NCBI GenBank assembly: GCA_022414725.1
Contig: CM039464.1
Location: 49,758,777 to 49,822,776 of the forward strand
Length of the DNA stretch: 64,000 nucleotides
Source: Microglena sp. YARC
Taxonomy: Eukaryota; Chlorophyta; Chlorophyceae; Chlamydomonadales; Chlamydomonadaceae
Direction of reading: 5' to 3'
Positions 23,743 through 35,300 of the stretch are shown here, one piece after another. The notes beneath the pieces are model-generated. The model saw only the letters and a program-made list of their open reading frames with translations, was not told where the DNA came from and searched no databases. Each line of letters opens with the position of its first letter. Within the stretch, counting starts at the first letter, position 1. The position numbers and the translations under genes were made by a program.

Positions 23743-24464
23743 CCTCCCCCTCTGTCAGACACAACCACGTACACACAGCTGCTCACCTCCCACAACTGAC
23801 AACCAAACTGACCCTCACTTCTTCTGTGTGCTTCGCAACTGGCTCGCCTGTCTGCCTCCCGTGCCCCATCGGCACAACCTCAGGGCGTGCAGCACCCAAC
23901 TGTACCTCATGCAAAGCTGGATTCTTCGCCTCAAAAGAGGCTATGGGTGCATGTGTACCTTGCCCTGCTGGCTTCTACACCAGCACAACCAACCGAAGCA
24001 CTTGCTTACCCTGTCCTCCTGGCACCATAGCTTACGGAGTCGGCTCCACCTCCTGCCTGCCCTGTGCCGCTGGTAGTATTGCAGCTGCAGAGGGATCGCG
24101 CCGCTGTCTGCTCTGCAATCCAGGGCAGTATGCCAATGCCTCGATAGGAGCTAGCTACTGCTACAACTGTCCAGCTGGTACCTTCTTCCCAGGCCAGTCG
24201 GCAGTCACCATAGCTGATTGCATCCTCTGCCCTCTCAACACATTCACGCCCCGGCCTGGTCAGAAATCCTGTACAGCCTGTCCTAACAAAACATTCACCT
24301 GCGGCTTTGGGAAGCGGCGCTGTACAAGTAAAGCATGTAATGTTACTGTGACAGCGCCACCCCCACGGGCCGCGCGCCCCCCACCAAACAAACCCCTATC
24401 GCCATCTCCTGCGAAGCCCCCTCCAAATCCATTCTTCCCCTCTCCGCCTCCAGTTATCGGCTAA
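16264..24464 (+). CDS. Secreted cysteine-rich protein (GCC2/GCC3, ephrin-receptor-like repeats)
   Basis: Exons read as 16264-16793, 19425-19657, 22025-22423, 22536-22604, 22707-22775, 22878-22946, 23043-23111 and about 23779-24464. All joins keep phase, giving about 707 residues. The start ATG is followed by a clear signal peptide (LAALLGFVLLSRTALA). The rest is built of CPxG...C..C units such as CEICPAGKAS, CTPCPAGQR, CIPCPEGHFTS and CLPCPPGTIA, typical of GCC2/GCC3 or TNFR-like extracellular modules. The last about 40 residues are Pro-rich (PPPNKPLSPSP), as in algal wall or matrix proteins. Exons 4-7 are tandem copies of one 23-residue cassette. A probable sixth cassette (about 23,231-23,299) has lost its AG acceptor. 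Intron 2 begins with a minisatellite made from the donor site. The acceptor of the last exon is the least certain join. The role is likely extracellular binding or matrix structure; the ligand is unknown. Confidence 0.8.
17205..17370. repeat. Tandem repeat of about 55 bp in intron 1 of the cysteine-rich gene
   Basis: Four units carry CTACCGGTATGGTTGTG followed by GAGTTCCATAGGAGTGT, with point differences between units. Confidence 0.75.
17690..17870. mobile_element. MITE family B, in intron 1 of the cysteine-rich gene
   Basis: It starts TAGGGAACGGCAACTAATAC, has the centre GGTGAGACGGCTCGCC and ends CCTTATCCTA. Flanking TA dinucleotides fit TA-targeted insertion. Confidence 0.75.
18672..18874. 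mobile_element. hAT-like MITE, family A, intact ends
   Basis: It begins CATAGCTTTTCTTTTCAGC and ends GCTGAAAAGAAAAGCTATG. It is flanked by a perfect GGGTGGGG duplication at 18,664-18,671 and 18,875-18,882. A divergent relative lies at about 18,275-18,450. Confidence 0.9.
19055..19239. mobile_element. MITE family B inside a partly duplicated intron/exon junction
   Basis: The element starts TAGGGAACAGCAACTAATAC and has the centre GGTGAGACGGCTCGTC. Around it the sequence leading to exon 2 is repeated: CTCAGGTGTTAAGAAGGATC near 19,250 copies the real CTTGCAGGTGTAAAGCAGGATC near 19,420, and a half MITE follows at about 19,365-19,395. Confidence 0.75.
19655..20600. repeat. Minisatellite seeded on the exon 2 donor site
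   Basis: Irregular units of about 48-65 bp start with CCCAGGTGTGGACGCATACG or CCCAGGTGAGTGCGAATACG and continue with TACGAA/TACAAA hexamers. The first unit overlaps the real donor (CCAG/GTGAGT at 19,657/19,658). About 18 further CCAG/GTG motifs follow. All units are multiples of 3, so the cysteine-rich frame stays open from exon 2 to a TAG at 20,191-20,193 and would read as YEYKYPGVDA repeats if the intron were retained. The hexamers have no stop in any plus frame, so openness alone is not evidence of coding. Confidence 0.9.
22424..23305 (+). repeat. Tandem exon-cassette array (unit about 170 bp, 69-bp exon)
   Basis: Each unit holds an AG acceptor, a 69-bp exon that reads YQQPLPGSATCQPCRTGYF..., a GT donor (GTATGTG or GTAAGTG) and an intron with TCAGTTTTTATGTTAAGCAT. 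The exon is phase 1-1, so any number of copies keeps frame. Copies start at 22,536, 22,707, 22,878 and 23,043. The copy near 23,231 has CCAT where the others have CCAG, so its acceptor is lost. Confidence 0.9.
23324..23526. mobile_element. hAT-like MITE, family A, between cassette array and last exon
   Basis: Terminal arms GCAGCAGCTTCTAGGCAGCT and AGCTGCCTAGAAGCTGATGC are present. Flanks GATTAAAG and TATTGAAG match at 6 of 8 positions. Confidence 0.8.
23681..23740. repeat. (TC)n microsatellite, possible polypyrimidine tract
   Basis: A run of about 29 TC repeats lies 40-100 bp before the proposed acceptor of the last exon of the cysteine-rich gene, in the sense orientation of a polypyrimidine tract. 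Confidence 0.9.
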
Positions 24465-24893
24465 CCTGAGGCATCGGTCATTCACGTAGCTCATTTACAT
24501 GTATTCAATACTAGCCACAGCCCCTTACTCGTTTATGATGCTGGTGATGATGATTTCATTTTTCCTGGTGCACTACTAGACTCATAATGTGCCCGCGGCC
24601 AAACAGAGTCCAGAATGGTGGGGTCAGGATTGGGATACCTGTGCGCCACACATTCCTTCCCTTCATTTAATATGATACCTAGTTGACTAATGAAGCTAAC
24701 AGTATAAGTACATCACCAACCATACATTCATGACGCATTGCAATCCTTTCCTTCTATCCATTCACACATATTTGAACCAACAATAATTGATGAATTATAC
24801 TAGACTTCTAGAGAGGGGTCTTTGCATCCAATACGCCGCTTCTACACACCCAACGTGACTGGGGGGCGGTTTGTATGTGTGTGTGTGGTGGTG

Positions 24894-24924
<31 letters not shown>

Positions 24925-25059
24925 GGGGGGGGCTAGCTGGCTGGAAGTAGGTGTTTCCAAGGGATATTTATCAAAGAGGCGTAGGCGGTCAGAACACTTA
25001 GTCACTTTGCTGAGTATGACGTTTCTAAGTGATACTGTATCGCACACTTTTATCAACTC

Positions 25060-25480
25060 TGTGGGTGATGTCGCAATACCCTCACCAAGCCTGTGAGTGA
25101 TGTTGCAACACCTTCACCAACTGTGTGAGTGATGTTGCAACAGCTTCATCAGCTTTGTGAAGAGTGATGTTGCAACAGCTTCATCAGCTTTGTGAAGAGT
25201 GATGTTGCTACACTTCATCAGCTTTGTGAAGAGTGATGTTGCAACAGCTTCATCAGCTTTGTGAAGAGTGATGTTGCTACACTTCATCAGCTTTGTGAAG
25301 AGTGATGTTGCAACAGCTTCATCAGCTTTGTGAAGAGTGATTTTGCAACAGCTTCATCAGCTTTGTGAAGAGTGATGTTGCTACAGCTTCATCAGCTTTG
25401 TGAAGTGTGATGTTGCAACAGCTTCATCAACTGTGTGATGAGTGATGTTGCTACAGCTTCATCAACTGTGTGAGTGATGT
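25060..25480. repeat. 35-bp minisatellite, about 12 units
   Basis: Units read TGATGTTGCAACAGCTTCAT followed by CAGCTTTGTGAAGAG, with one-base length variants (ACACTTC). Confidence 0.9.
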
Positions 25481-25989
25481 TGCTCAATCTCACAGGCGTC
25501 ATGAGGTCCCTGTCATATTACTCATATCTCAATATCTGCCATTGACTGCACACCGAGTTAATCTCGTTGCTTAGGTCTCACCACTCTTGCTTGGACTCAT
25601 CCCGTCCATGCTTAGTTTGGTTGCATGGTTTATCAGCCTTCAGGCTGTTCCCCGTCTGTGGGCCGAGAGAACGTGGGTAGTAGAAACTCTACTGCATCAC
25701 ACTCCTGAGCATAATCTGTTTTCACGTGAGTGAAGATAGTTACAAGGTCACTGCTTTTTTTGTGCGACGCGTCGCAAATTTAGCGAGTCAGTGCGATCCC
25801 AGTATGACACAATGCCCCCGAACCCCACGGAGCGCTGAGCCCGGGGGGGTTGGGGGGGCATTTCTGACTAGTTAAAGTGACCCATGCATTGCATGCAGCA
25901 ACGGAATGGCAGCGCGTCCCACAAAAAAATAGTGAAAAAGGCATGTTCTGGTGAACCTAAGAATCGTTACAAGGTTCTATACGCCAGGT

Positions 25990-26110
25990 TTGGCGTCTAA
26001 CCGTCTGCACATTGCAGCGAACAATTACCCCCCGTGCGAGAACCACGGAAACCAGATATTCCTAGTGCACATGTCGGGTGCAGATTCGAACCGGGGACTC
26101 CTCCGGTTGT
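25990..26110 (-). mobile_element. SINE-like repeat with a polymerase III B box
   Basis: On the minus strand the sequence GGTTCGAATCTGCACC resembles a tRNA T arm (B box). It is followed by GACATGTGCACTAGGAATAT and a tail that recurs at 59,755-59,885. A clean A box is not seen. A tandem repeat of about 43 bp with CACCACTCTGGATAGAGTCC, three copies, adjoins at 26,116-26,235. Confidence 0.5.
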
Positions 26111-27159
26111 GGTGACCTGTACACCACTCTGGATAGAGTCCAGGTGAAACCTGTACACCTGTACACCACTCTGGATAGAGTCCAGGTGAAACCTGTACAC
26201 CTGTACACCACTCTGGATAGAGTCCAGGTGGACACCGTTGGATAAGTACCTCACGAGTGTTTGGGCCTCTGCAGGCCCTTTAAATAAATAGTACTCTTAT
26301 TACGAGGCGTGAGGTTGAGAGGGCCAGCCCGTTTGCTTGCACTGGGGCCAACTTGAAATTGGTTACATAGCTTCAGCCAGCAATTTGGCTGCTAACTGTC
26401 TTCGGCAACCATCAACCTGCAGGCTCTTTCAAGTATGAATACTGGGACTCAGGCCATTTATGGCATCAGTGGCTGCATGGCCACCATTTTTTGTGTGTGC
26501 AATGGGTCGCGAATTAAGCAACTAGGTGCGACCCCAGTGCGGTGCGCTGCCCCCAAACCCCTCGGGGCTCCGCACTCAACCCTATACCATGCTACGCCAC
26601 AATCCTGAAATCAAGCTTGTGCGCCACTTTTGCTACACAATTGGATCAACATATAGCTGGAAAAGTGGGCTGTATGGCCGCTGGCACATAGTGCCTGCAT
26701 GGGAAAATCAGTTTGTATTTTTACAGCCCAGGGGTGGTCAAATAGGCTAAAGGGATTTGCCCAACCTTATAACAGGAAAGACAGTTTGAAACAAATGAAA
26801 AATCAGAATTCATGCTGGCAGTGTCAAGCTGCCCCTGCCTGATTAAATGGTGATGGAAGATTCATCTGAAAGCTTGCCTCATGTATGTGGTCCGTGATTA
26901 GTAGGGATGGTCGGGTGGGTGGGATAGTTCTACGGCATGGCAAGGGTTGAGTGGGGTGGGTGGGTGGGGGTATATTGGGTTAGTTGTTTAATGTTCATTC
27001 ATCCTTCGGCCTTTTTCTCGTTTTGATTCTGTTACTGAGTCAGCAAGAGCACATACAGTCCTACCAGACGTCAGCGGTTCTGCCATCTTTAAGGCCTGTG
27101 GGAAATATTATTATTAACAATAATAGTAATAATAATAATAATCTTCGCAAAATGAAATT

Positions 27160-27303
27160 GTCACTGTAGCTCGAACTCAGCCCCCCCGTCGTTAAAGCGA
27201 TTGTTCGGGGTTCAGTTCGTCAGTTCTCTTTTCGTTGTAGCCCCTCCTGATATCATGGTTGGGCACGTCCCTTAACCAACTTATTCTGCCCCTGGACTGC
27301 AAT
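27160..27303. mobile_element. Dispersed element Z
   Basis: This copy is oriented as CTGTAGCTCGAACTCAG to CCCCTGGACTGCAATAAC and includes GCGATTGTTCGGGGTTCAGT and CCCCTCCTGATATCATGGTT. Confidence 0.6.
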
Positions 27304-27419
27304 AACGTACACGGGCATGTAGGTGTTACAACTTTTGCATTCACACTTTGTAAGAAGTATTGTACTGGCTGTTTGGCATTCTACCATTGACTGCACAGAA
27401 CTGGCCAGTGTTAACTCAA

Positions 27420-27595
27420 GACAAGTGTATACTCTGCTGCCTGAGGCGCAACCAATTGTATAGCCTGCGTCCTGCAACGCTACGGACCCCTCCTTGTGGT
27501 CTACGGACCCTCCCCACGTTGTGTCCTGTGACGCAACGGACCCTTCGATGTTACGGCTGTGATGGAGGACGCAGCGTCTTGAACAACCTGGGTGT
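27420..27595. repeat. Dispersed repeat with GACGCAACGGACCCTTC (partner about 63,640-63,825)
   Basis: Both places share GGCGCAACCAA, GCCTGCGTCCTGC, CCCTCCCCAC, CAGCGGACCCTTC/CAACGGACCCTTC and GACGCAGTGTC/GACGCAGCGTC in the same order and orientation. Confidence 0.65.
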
Positions 27596-27738
27596 TAAAG
27601 ACTCCACCAGAGTTGGTTCCACCTGCTCAGTTGCGTTCAAAGCGATACGGTGCACGTTGGCTCAGAAGTCAACTGACGGCTAGCCGTCAACCAACCACCC
27701 TGTGGTGTGTGCCATTTGCAAGGTTGAAGGTTTCCCAC

Positions 27739-27996
27739 ATGATTGTGTGTGGAGCTATGGCCCATGGGTACCTGGAACATGTACACACTGCCCATCCAGA
27801 CCATGATGTATTAGCTGCAGACGTCGCCAAGTACGCATTCACCCCAGATGAGGCCAATAAAGTGATCTGCTATGGCAAGAGTGGCCAAGCGATGGGGCAG
27901 CGGTACACAACCCTCGTGGCCCAGTCCCAGGGTGCCCAGCTAGACCAGCCTACGGCCAAGAAGTCAAAGTTCTGGAGTAGGGCATTGAACTACTAG
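27739..27996 (+). CDS. Putative terminal exon of an unrecognised gene
   Basis: From the ATG at 27,739 the frame encodes 85 residues (MIVCGAMAHGYLEHVHTAHP...) and ends KSKFWSRALNY and TAG. The composition is protein-like and the tail is basic. An internal AG acceptor (TTAGCTGCAG before ACGTCGCC at about 27,822) would make the shorter piece DVAKYAFTPDEANKVICYGK... the true exon. The alternative frame before it reads HDCVWSYGPWVPGTCTHCPS, which is Cys-rich and could be a separate exon. I recognise no family. Confidence 0.35.
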   Translation: MIVCGAMAHGYLEHVHTAHPDHDVLAADVAKYAFTPDEANKVICYGKSGQAMGQRYTTLVAQSQGAQLDQPTAKKSKFWSRALNY

Positions 27997-28386
27997 GGTA
28001 CTTGGATTGCTCTACAGTGAGCCACTTCCGAGAAAAGATACACTCTCAGCAATTAGGGAAAGGGGGGATTGGGAAGGGTGGAATGGATGGGGGTGAAGGC
28101 CTGAAGGGAGGTGTCACTGTTATTTTCAGCTTGCTTCATCATTAGTTCAGCTACTCTGCCCCTTGTGACCGTCGCCCCAATGTTGACTGGGACTCCGGCA
28201 TCAGTCCGTTTTGGATATGGTTTCAATCGGCCGGTCGCGATCGGTGGCCCAGCCAAAGCGCCTTGGTAATGAAAGTAGCCCTGGTGTGTGAGGGGGGGGC
28301 TTTTGGTTCACCTTATTTTCATGAAAACCAATCCAGAAACCATCGGGGCGTTGACCTCGGGCGTTGACTGAGGTACAGTAGGTTAC

Positions 28387-28695
28387 GTGGATTTTAAAAC
28401 CATGGGTCCTGGTCTTATGCTCGCAGGGTATTTGGATTCGCAGGGTAATTTGCGTGAGGGTCGTCAAGACCTAGTCGTTGAAGCAGCATGGCCGTGGCAT
28501 CTGAGAAATTCGGATTTCGACTCAGAGGACCCGCGACATTCGCCCGGCGATGAGATTCCACTCCATCTTGGCAAATTGGGAGAAAAACTCCACGTTTCTG
28601 GCCTGCTGTCGGGAGAGCATGGGCTGTTTTTGCCAAGTAGAACAATGGTTCGTGATCCCGTGTCGAGTTTCGGATTCTCCTGTGCATCCTTCTAG
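28387..28695 (+). CDS. Unassigned ORF between the cysteine-rich gene and rhomboid copy B
   Basis: A 102-residue frame (MDFKTMGPGLMLAGYLDSQG...) spans a GC-richer stretch. An overlapping minus-strand frame of 165 residues (28,912-28,415) is also open, so coding strand and status are unclear. The matching place in the left arm has no such ORF. It might include a 5' exon of rhomboid copy B. Confidence 0.2.
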   Translation: MDFKTMGPGLMLAGYLDSQGNLREGRQDLVVEAAWPWHLRNSDFDSEDPRHSPGDEIPLHLGKLGEKLHVSGLLSGEHGLFLPSRTMVRDPVSSFGFSCASF

Positions 28696-30385
28696 GTAGC
28701 ATCGCCATTCTTTCAGCGATAAGTACACCGGGACCAATTCCTGCGCGCCTGTAGTGTAATTTCGTTATGCGTTTGGAAATGTGTGCGAGTGGTACGCAAT
28801 CGGTCGACTTCCTTCCTATCAGACGGCCTGAGAGACTTCTGAAGATGAACAGATGTAGTACAGATGCGAAGACGAAAAGACGAAGCGATCCAAACGCACT
28901 GCTTCGAAGCATATCAGTTACATGGGAGACCTACGGACAGCGTTTCGCCAGGGTCTGATCGGCGCGCTGGGAGCGGGAAAAGGGAACTTAAGCTCGGGCT
29001 GAAGTCTCTCGGGCCGTAAGATAAAAGAGATCATACCTTTGCCTTCCACTTACTATCTATACCTCGGTTAGACGCATTCTATACGTTACAGCCTTACTAC
29101 CGTGACTTCCCGTGCTTGCCGCGCTTATCCCGTGGTACAATCAACCTTCTGCACCGAATCGTGTGTGTTTCTGGAGTTTTCTGGGCTTGTCCCTTCAGCT
29201 TTCAGCGACTTAGTGTGGGCTTTTAGCCAGCCAGGATTCAGACTGGAGTGTGGGGTATGCTGATACAAGACATGCATTTAGTCCCAAATCCTTAGCAAAA
29301 ACACTGGAGCTACGACAGGCAACTGCGAATCATTTATATCAGCAGGGATCTTTAACCTGAGCCCCTCCCAGTGCTCCAGAGTTGATCTTGATTGTCCGAG
29401 GTTGGGCAAGTCCCTTGAGCCTACTCGGCCACCCCTGGACTGAAACTCAAGTAAAACCCTTTGCCCTGCGTATCCTCTGCCTGGAGCCAATACATGGCGA
29501 CATACATGGATGCTGCAATTGATTATCTGTCAGGCACTTTCTCAGAGGCTTCTAGGCTGTTAAGCACCGAGCTGCAAACAGTGAAAGCAACTGAGGGGAG
29601 CGAAGTGTACAAAAGTTCACAGGTGCGCTGGGCGCTTAGGCAGGGGGAAAGCTGAGTATTCAAATGGACATGGTTTGTTGGAGATGTGACGCCAGATATG
29701 CCTGTCAGCGTATACTACTAGGACACGAGTGCCTTATTGGCATCTGAATCAGATGCCAAAAAGGCACTCGTGTCTTAGAAGTGCAGCAGACGATAATGCC
29801 TGACTCGGGAGGAAAAACGGGGGGTTCGATCCTCTCTAGAAGGTCGCGGAAAACAGGCGGGGTGCGGGTCTGATCAGTACTAAGTTGCCCCCTATTAGGA
29901 CGCGGGTGCACTCGTGTCCTAGTAGTACAGCTGACAATGCCGGAGTGTTTGTTTGCAGCACTGTGGACAGGCAAAGCTAAATACTTAGACTGATACAAGA
30001 TATGGTGCATGAGTGGAATCAATGGATGGCACATGGGTGGTAATACACGTTTTGTACGTGGTTACATGCGAGGCAATACACGTGGTACATGGGTGGAATC
30101 ATGTATGGTACATGAATTGCAATACGTTTTGTACACAGTTTGTTTTCAGCCTTCTGTAGGTCCAGTTGTGTTGCAACAGTTGAGATTAAAGCCTGGTTTT
30201 GGGATTGTGGTGTAGCACGGAGCCCCGGTGGGTTCGGGGGGCAGCGTGTCGCACTGGGGTGGCACCGATTCGTTCAATTTGCGACGCGTCGGACAAACAA
30301 TGTATGGCACATGAGAGGAATCATGTATTGTATCTGAATTGAATCTTGCACTGAGCATGGTTAGTACAATGTAAATAGCACCAGT

Positions 30386-30589
30386 CAGAGCTTTTCTTAT
30401 CGGCTACAAGCAGTAGCTTCTAGGCAGCTCCATGAGCCAACCATTGAGCTAAACCCAATTATTTCAGCAGATCTGGACAGCTGATTGTGTCTGCTTCAAG
30501 GTGCACTACGCTGCATTTGGTTTGCCTCAATAGCCAGTCAGGGGGGGCTGCCTAGAAGCTGTTGCTTGTAGCTGAAAATAAAAGCTATG
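30386..30589. mobile_element. hAT-like MITE, family A, perfect target duplication
   Basis: It begins CAGAGCTTTTCTTATCGGC and ends AAAAGCTATG. It is flanked by GCACCAGT at 30,378-30,385 and 30,590-30,597. It is the paralogue of 11,550-11,752. Tandem fragments of the same family lie at about 31,285-31,420. Confidence 0.9.
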
Positions 30590-32149
30590 GCACCAGTACT
30601 ACCCTTCATGGTGCAGGAGCGTACATGTATGGTAGACAACCCCAGGACATGTAGGGCACAATCTACAAGGCCGTTGTCTGCTGGTCAATCAGTGCCCTAC
30701 GTCTGCAGACAGCGCAACCAGGCCTTATTGATACGAGCACCTTGGGCGCATACCGGCTATGTTCATTTTGTTTGTTGCACTGCCTTATCTTGCTTGCATC
30801 CTGACATCTAAATGTATGGTGGGCAGTATGCCTCATGGACGGCAGTAACATGTTTGCAGGACACACACACACATGCTTCTCTTCTTATGTACCTCAATAC
30901 GGGGATATATATAGGGAACGGAAATCTGATATCATATGATAAGGGTTGGGAAGCAAACGTATATTTCCATTTGTATATGCCGTATAAACGTATGAACGTA
31001 TAAACGTACGCATATAAATGTATACAAACGTATGAATAATTCTTGCACTTCTGGGGAAAAGACTTTTACATAGGTTTAAAGGTATTGCCGCGTTGCTAAT
31101 TTCATTGGCATCACAGATCAACTCTCAAACAAATATTCTGGCAAGTTTAGGTTGTCGAAAGCTCAGAAAAAGAAATCACGGCCAGAAAGCGTGTCGACCA
31201 ACAAGCGCGGTGCCAATCTAAGGGGTCCATTCAATGCCAATAATTTATTAATATTTTCCATGTTCACATCATTATTTGTACGCAGCTCCCTAAGTCAGCT
31301 ACTGGTTTCAGACCAAGTATGCTGCAGCTTCTAGGAAGCTCTGTGAGTCAGCTACAGGTTTGAGACCAAGTATGCTGCAGCTTCTTGGCAGCTCTGTGAG
31401 TCAGCTACAGGTTATAATAATATAAGTGTATAACTATATTGCAATATTGTCCATAATTACATTGCACTAGGCTTGCACCATCAATCCTTCAAGCCCACGT
31501 AGAAGCACAGCTCGTAGAATGGAAGGCTAGGTGGCGCTATGATATGTGTGCCATCCTGGCTATCTAAATCAAACTGTAGGCCACATTTAAACAAAATAGT
31601 ACTTTTGAAAGGTTAAGTTTATTGCATATTGTGATAGAGGAGGTCAATAGCTTTCCGATGAGCTGTCTAAATGATACATTGAATAAAAACCAAGAAAGTT
31701 AAGTGCCGGGATGCGGGCTGTACTTTTTCATAAGTACAACTCATACGTTTGTATACGTTTATACTCATACGTTTCGAGAAATAATGTACGGCTTATATAT
31801 ACGCATGAGCTTAAAAACGTATGAGTATACGTTCATATGTTGGCCCAAACCTACATATGATATATCATCATCATATGATAGCATGTGATGCCGGCAGGTT
31901 GGCTAGGCAAAAGTTACCATTTATGTACAATATCATATGATGCAATTTGTATGATATCATCCTCGCCTTTGGTCAACACCATATGATATGCCGGGCCCTA
32001 GTTATATGCGGTATATTCCAGTCCCAACTGCCCATATACGAGACTTCCAATCGGCAGCTATTTGTGACAAGTTTTCACAAGAATCGCACAATTAAGTCAT
32101 CATCCCACGTGGGATGATAATTTGATTATATGTATAGAATAAAATTATC

Positions 32150-32287
32150 ACTGTAGCATGAACTCAGGGCCCCTGTCGGTAAAACGATTGTTTGGGGTTC
32201 AGTTCCACTTTTATTTTTTAGCCCTTCCTGTCACAGTTGGGCAAGACCCTTTAGCCTAGTTGACCTACCCCGTCCTGGACTGTAACA
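32150..32287. mobile_element. Dispersed element Z joined to a (CATA)n run
   Basis: It runs from CACTGTAGCATGAACTCAGG to CCGTCCTGGACTGTAACATA and then into (CATA)n at 32,285-32,383. The run ends 9 bp before the acceptor of the first readable exon of rhomboid copy B. Confidence 0.65.
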
Positions 32288-32391
32288 TACATACATACAT
32301 ACATGCATGCATGCATACATACATACATACATACATACATACATACATACAGCATACATACATACATACATACATACATACATGTTTTCAG

Positions 32392-35300
32392 GAGCAACCT
32401 GCTAGCAACCTGTTAGCGTCATGGTTTTGGAGCAAGACAGGTATATACTGGATGGACGTTTTGGGGATGGAGATTCGTCTTCCATTCAAACCGACTAAAG
32501 GTGGACTGTTGCTGGCACTTGCTGGCGGAGCACTTGCTCGGGGTATACTGAGCTCATCAGGAACACACCACGTGGATGCATATGAGCGTGAAAGGTACAC
32601 AACTAGTTGGAGCATGGGGGTAGGGGGCAAGGGGGTAGGGAGGCACTGGGGCAGGGGGGCAGGGAGGCAGGGGTCAGGTGTGGTGGTGGTGTGTGTGTTG
32701 GGGGGGGGGGGGGGGGGTCAAGGTGCAAGCAGGGCGGGGAGCAGGAGGGTAAGGAGCAAGGGGGCGCGAACAGTGGACAGAGAGTAGGATGGGGACAGAG
32801 GTAGAAAGGGGCAGCCAGACAGGATTATTGGCATAAACGACTTCACTGTAAAACTAAATTAAATTAAATTGATTTAATTTTAATTATTGAATCACTGTAG
32901 CACAAACTCAGGGCCCCTGCCGGTATAACGATTGTCCGGGGTTCAGTTAATCAGCGTTTTTTCATTCTTGCCCCCCCTGATATCATGGTTGGGATAGTCC
33001 CTTCAGCCTGTTTGGTCACCCCTGGACGGTAACAACATACATACAGTCGCTTTTTGGCAGTACGCCCTGTGTCCAACACATGGGCCTCCCTGCCCCCCTG
33101 ACCCCCTGCCCCTGTCTGACACATGGGCCTCCCTGACCCCCTGATCCCCTGACCCAGTGTCTCCCTGCCCCTGTCTGACGCATTGGTCTTCACTTTCAAC
33201 TTCCATGCAGCTCTAGGGGCTTCTTGCCTCCAGTAACAGCATCCCTGCTCCTCGCAAACTTGGCCATGTTCTTCAAGCCTGGAGGGGTGCCGAGGCTAGA
33301 GGTTTGCCTCAGCTCGTATTGCGTTGTTGAGAAGCAAGAGTATGCAAGGTGAATTGGAAGAAGAAGATAAATTATTTGTTCACATTTGGATTTTTTCTTG
33401 GTATATTTATTTTTACTGCCAAAGACGGTGAGCAGCCAAATTGCTGGCTGAAGCTATGTTACCAAGTTAAAGTTCAAGTATGCCAAGTGAGAGGCTCCTG
33501 TTCAGCAGGTTTTGCTGACCCAGTGGTACAACAAAGTAAACTTGACACTACTGTCATGGATTCGGTGAAGTTACGCGCAAGAGTTGGTAAAGTTTCGGCC
33601 AGTGGACCCAGACGACACTTCAAATGTACTGCCAACCATTGGTTAAGGAGACAATTAAAATGCAAGGTCGGCGGGTCAGCAAAATCCGCTGTGCTCCCTC
33701 TGATAATATATGTGTCCGAGCTATCGAGAGCATGGGCACCTACAAGACACAAATCAGGCCCTGCCGTACACACCTGTCAGTGTTTCGCTATTGTTGATGT
33801 CCATTGCTCTTCAAAGAGGATGTTTAGCCTAGTGTCAAGGAACCATCATCGGCAAGAAGATTCCAGACTTCCAATTTTGCAACCTCATGGATAACCCTTC
33901 TCTACCCTTCTATGTTTGTATGTATGTATGTTCGAGTCCAGTTCATCAAAACTTTGTATTTTTTCCTCTCCTGTCACGGTTGGGCAAGTTTCTTTATTAG
34001 CCTATTTGGCCTACCTCTGGACTGTAACATACATACATACATACATACATACATACATACATACATACATACACACATACACACATACATAAATTCATAC
34101 ATACATACATCTATATATGTGGCTGTTTGCCTCGCAGGCTGTTCCTTCCCGCCTTTGTCCACATGGATGGGGTGCACCTGTTATCCAACCTAGCTAAAGT
34201 CATTCCTCCAAGTGTTGCACTAGAAAGGCAATCTGGAAGCGAATTGTTTATCCTGGAACTGACAGCCCTGACGGCATTGTCACACGGCTTAATTGGTGAG
34301 CATTCAAGCTGTCATTTGCGCTCTTGTAGGGTTGGGTGTGGGTGTGGTTAGATGTTGTAGGTGTGGGTGTGGGTAGATGTTGTGCGGCATGATGTTGGAT
34401 CCAAACAGGGCGACAGCCTGCAGTGCACAATAACACAGGGGGCATTATCGGTGACTAGGGATGTCAATATCGTTCTGGTCCCAAAGATTGTCGTACAATA
34501 TATTGTACTATATATCAACATTTTGTACGATATTGTAAGGTATATCATATGATATCGTCGATATATCTATTCGATATCGAACTTGACAACCCTACTCACT
34601 TGACATGGATTTGGCAAGTGCCAGTCTGGCAAGTGCTTTATATTTCCCATTCACCTAATATTCCCCAATAGGAGCGTGCTGAGGCTTGTACTGGGGCCAT
34701 CCCGTTTGCTTGCACTAGGGCCAAGCACCATTTAAATAAATAGTAAGGATATAAACAGTATCAATATCCACATCATTGATAGCAATATCAATAACCTCAA
34801 GACGTGAAACTGATGTTACACCCCCTCTTGTCGTTGGCAGTTGGCTTCGTCTGGTACCAGAAGGTTCACATGGGCAAATCCTCGAACTTCTACATTGCTG
34901 GATATTCATTTGGCCTTACCTCGGTTGCGTTTGCGTTGAAGGTAATTATCTGTATGTAATGTATGTATGTATGTTAGTATGTATGTGTGTACGTATGTAT
35001 ATTTGTACTAGTACATTGCCCGTGTGGCCGGAGGCCACCCCCCACCCCACCCACCCAGGTCCTGGGTCCTGTTCTGACCTGGGTTACATAACATGCAACG
35101 CCCTTGAACGTACACCCTCCCGCCCCTTCCCCCCCCCTTACTCACATGCATACAGTCAAGATATTTCCCCCTTTGCAAAATATCGAACACATGCCCCCTT
35201 CCCTCCCCTACTGTAAATATACCCCCAGCCCCCAGGACCTACATGATCCCTGTTTCCCCCTAAATCTTCCTGCCCCCCATCCCCACCCCTTGACACACAC

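Larger units (their letters stand above)
24465..27735. other. Intergenic, repeat-filled stretch after the cysteine-rich gene
   Basis: No supported gene is seen. Contents are the 3' flank (24,465-24,800), a poly-G run (24,908-24,933), a 35-bp minisatellite (25,060-25,480), two copies of a dispersed repeat with CGACGCGTCGCAAATTTAGC-like sequence (25,760-25,930 and 26,495-26,640), a SINE-like segment (25,990-26,110) and element Z copies (26,730-26,780 and 27,160-27,303). Confidence 0.6.

Noticed and set aside
25060..25480. CRISPR array
   Set aside because: Units of about 35 bp are contiguous with no unique spacers, and the context is a eukaryotic split-gene region. It is a minisatellite.
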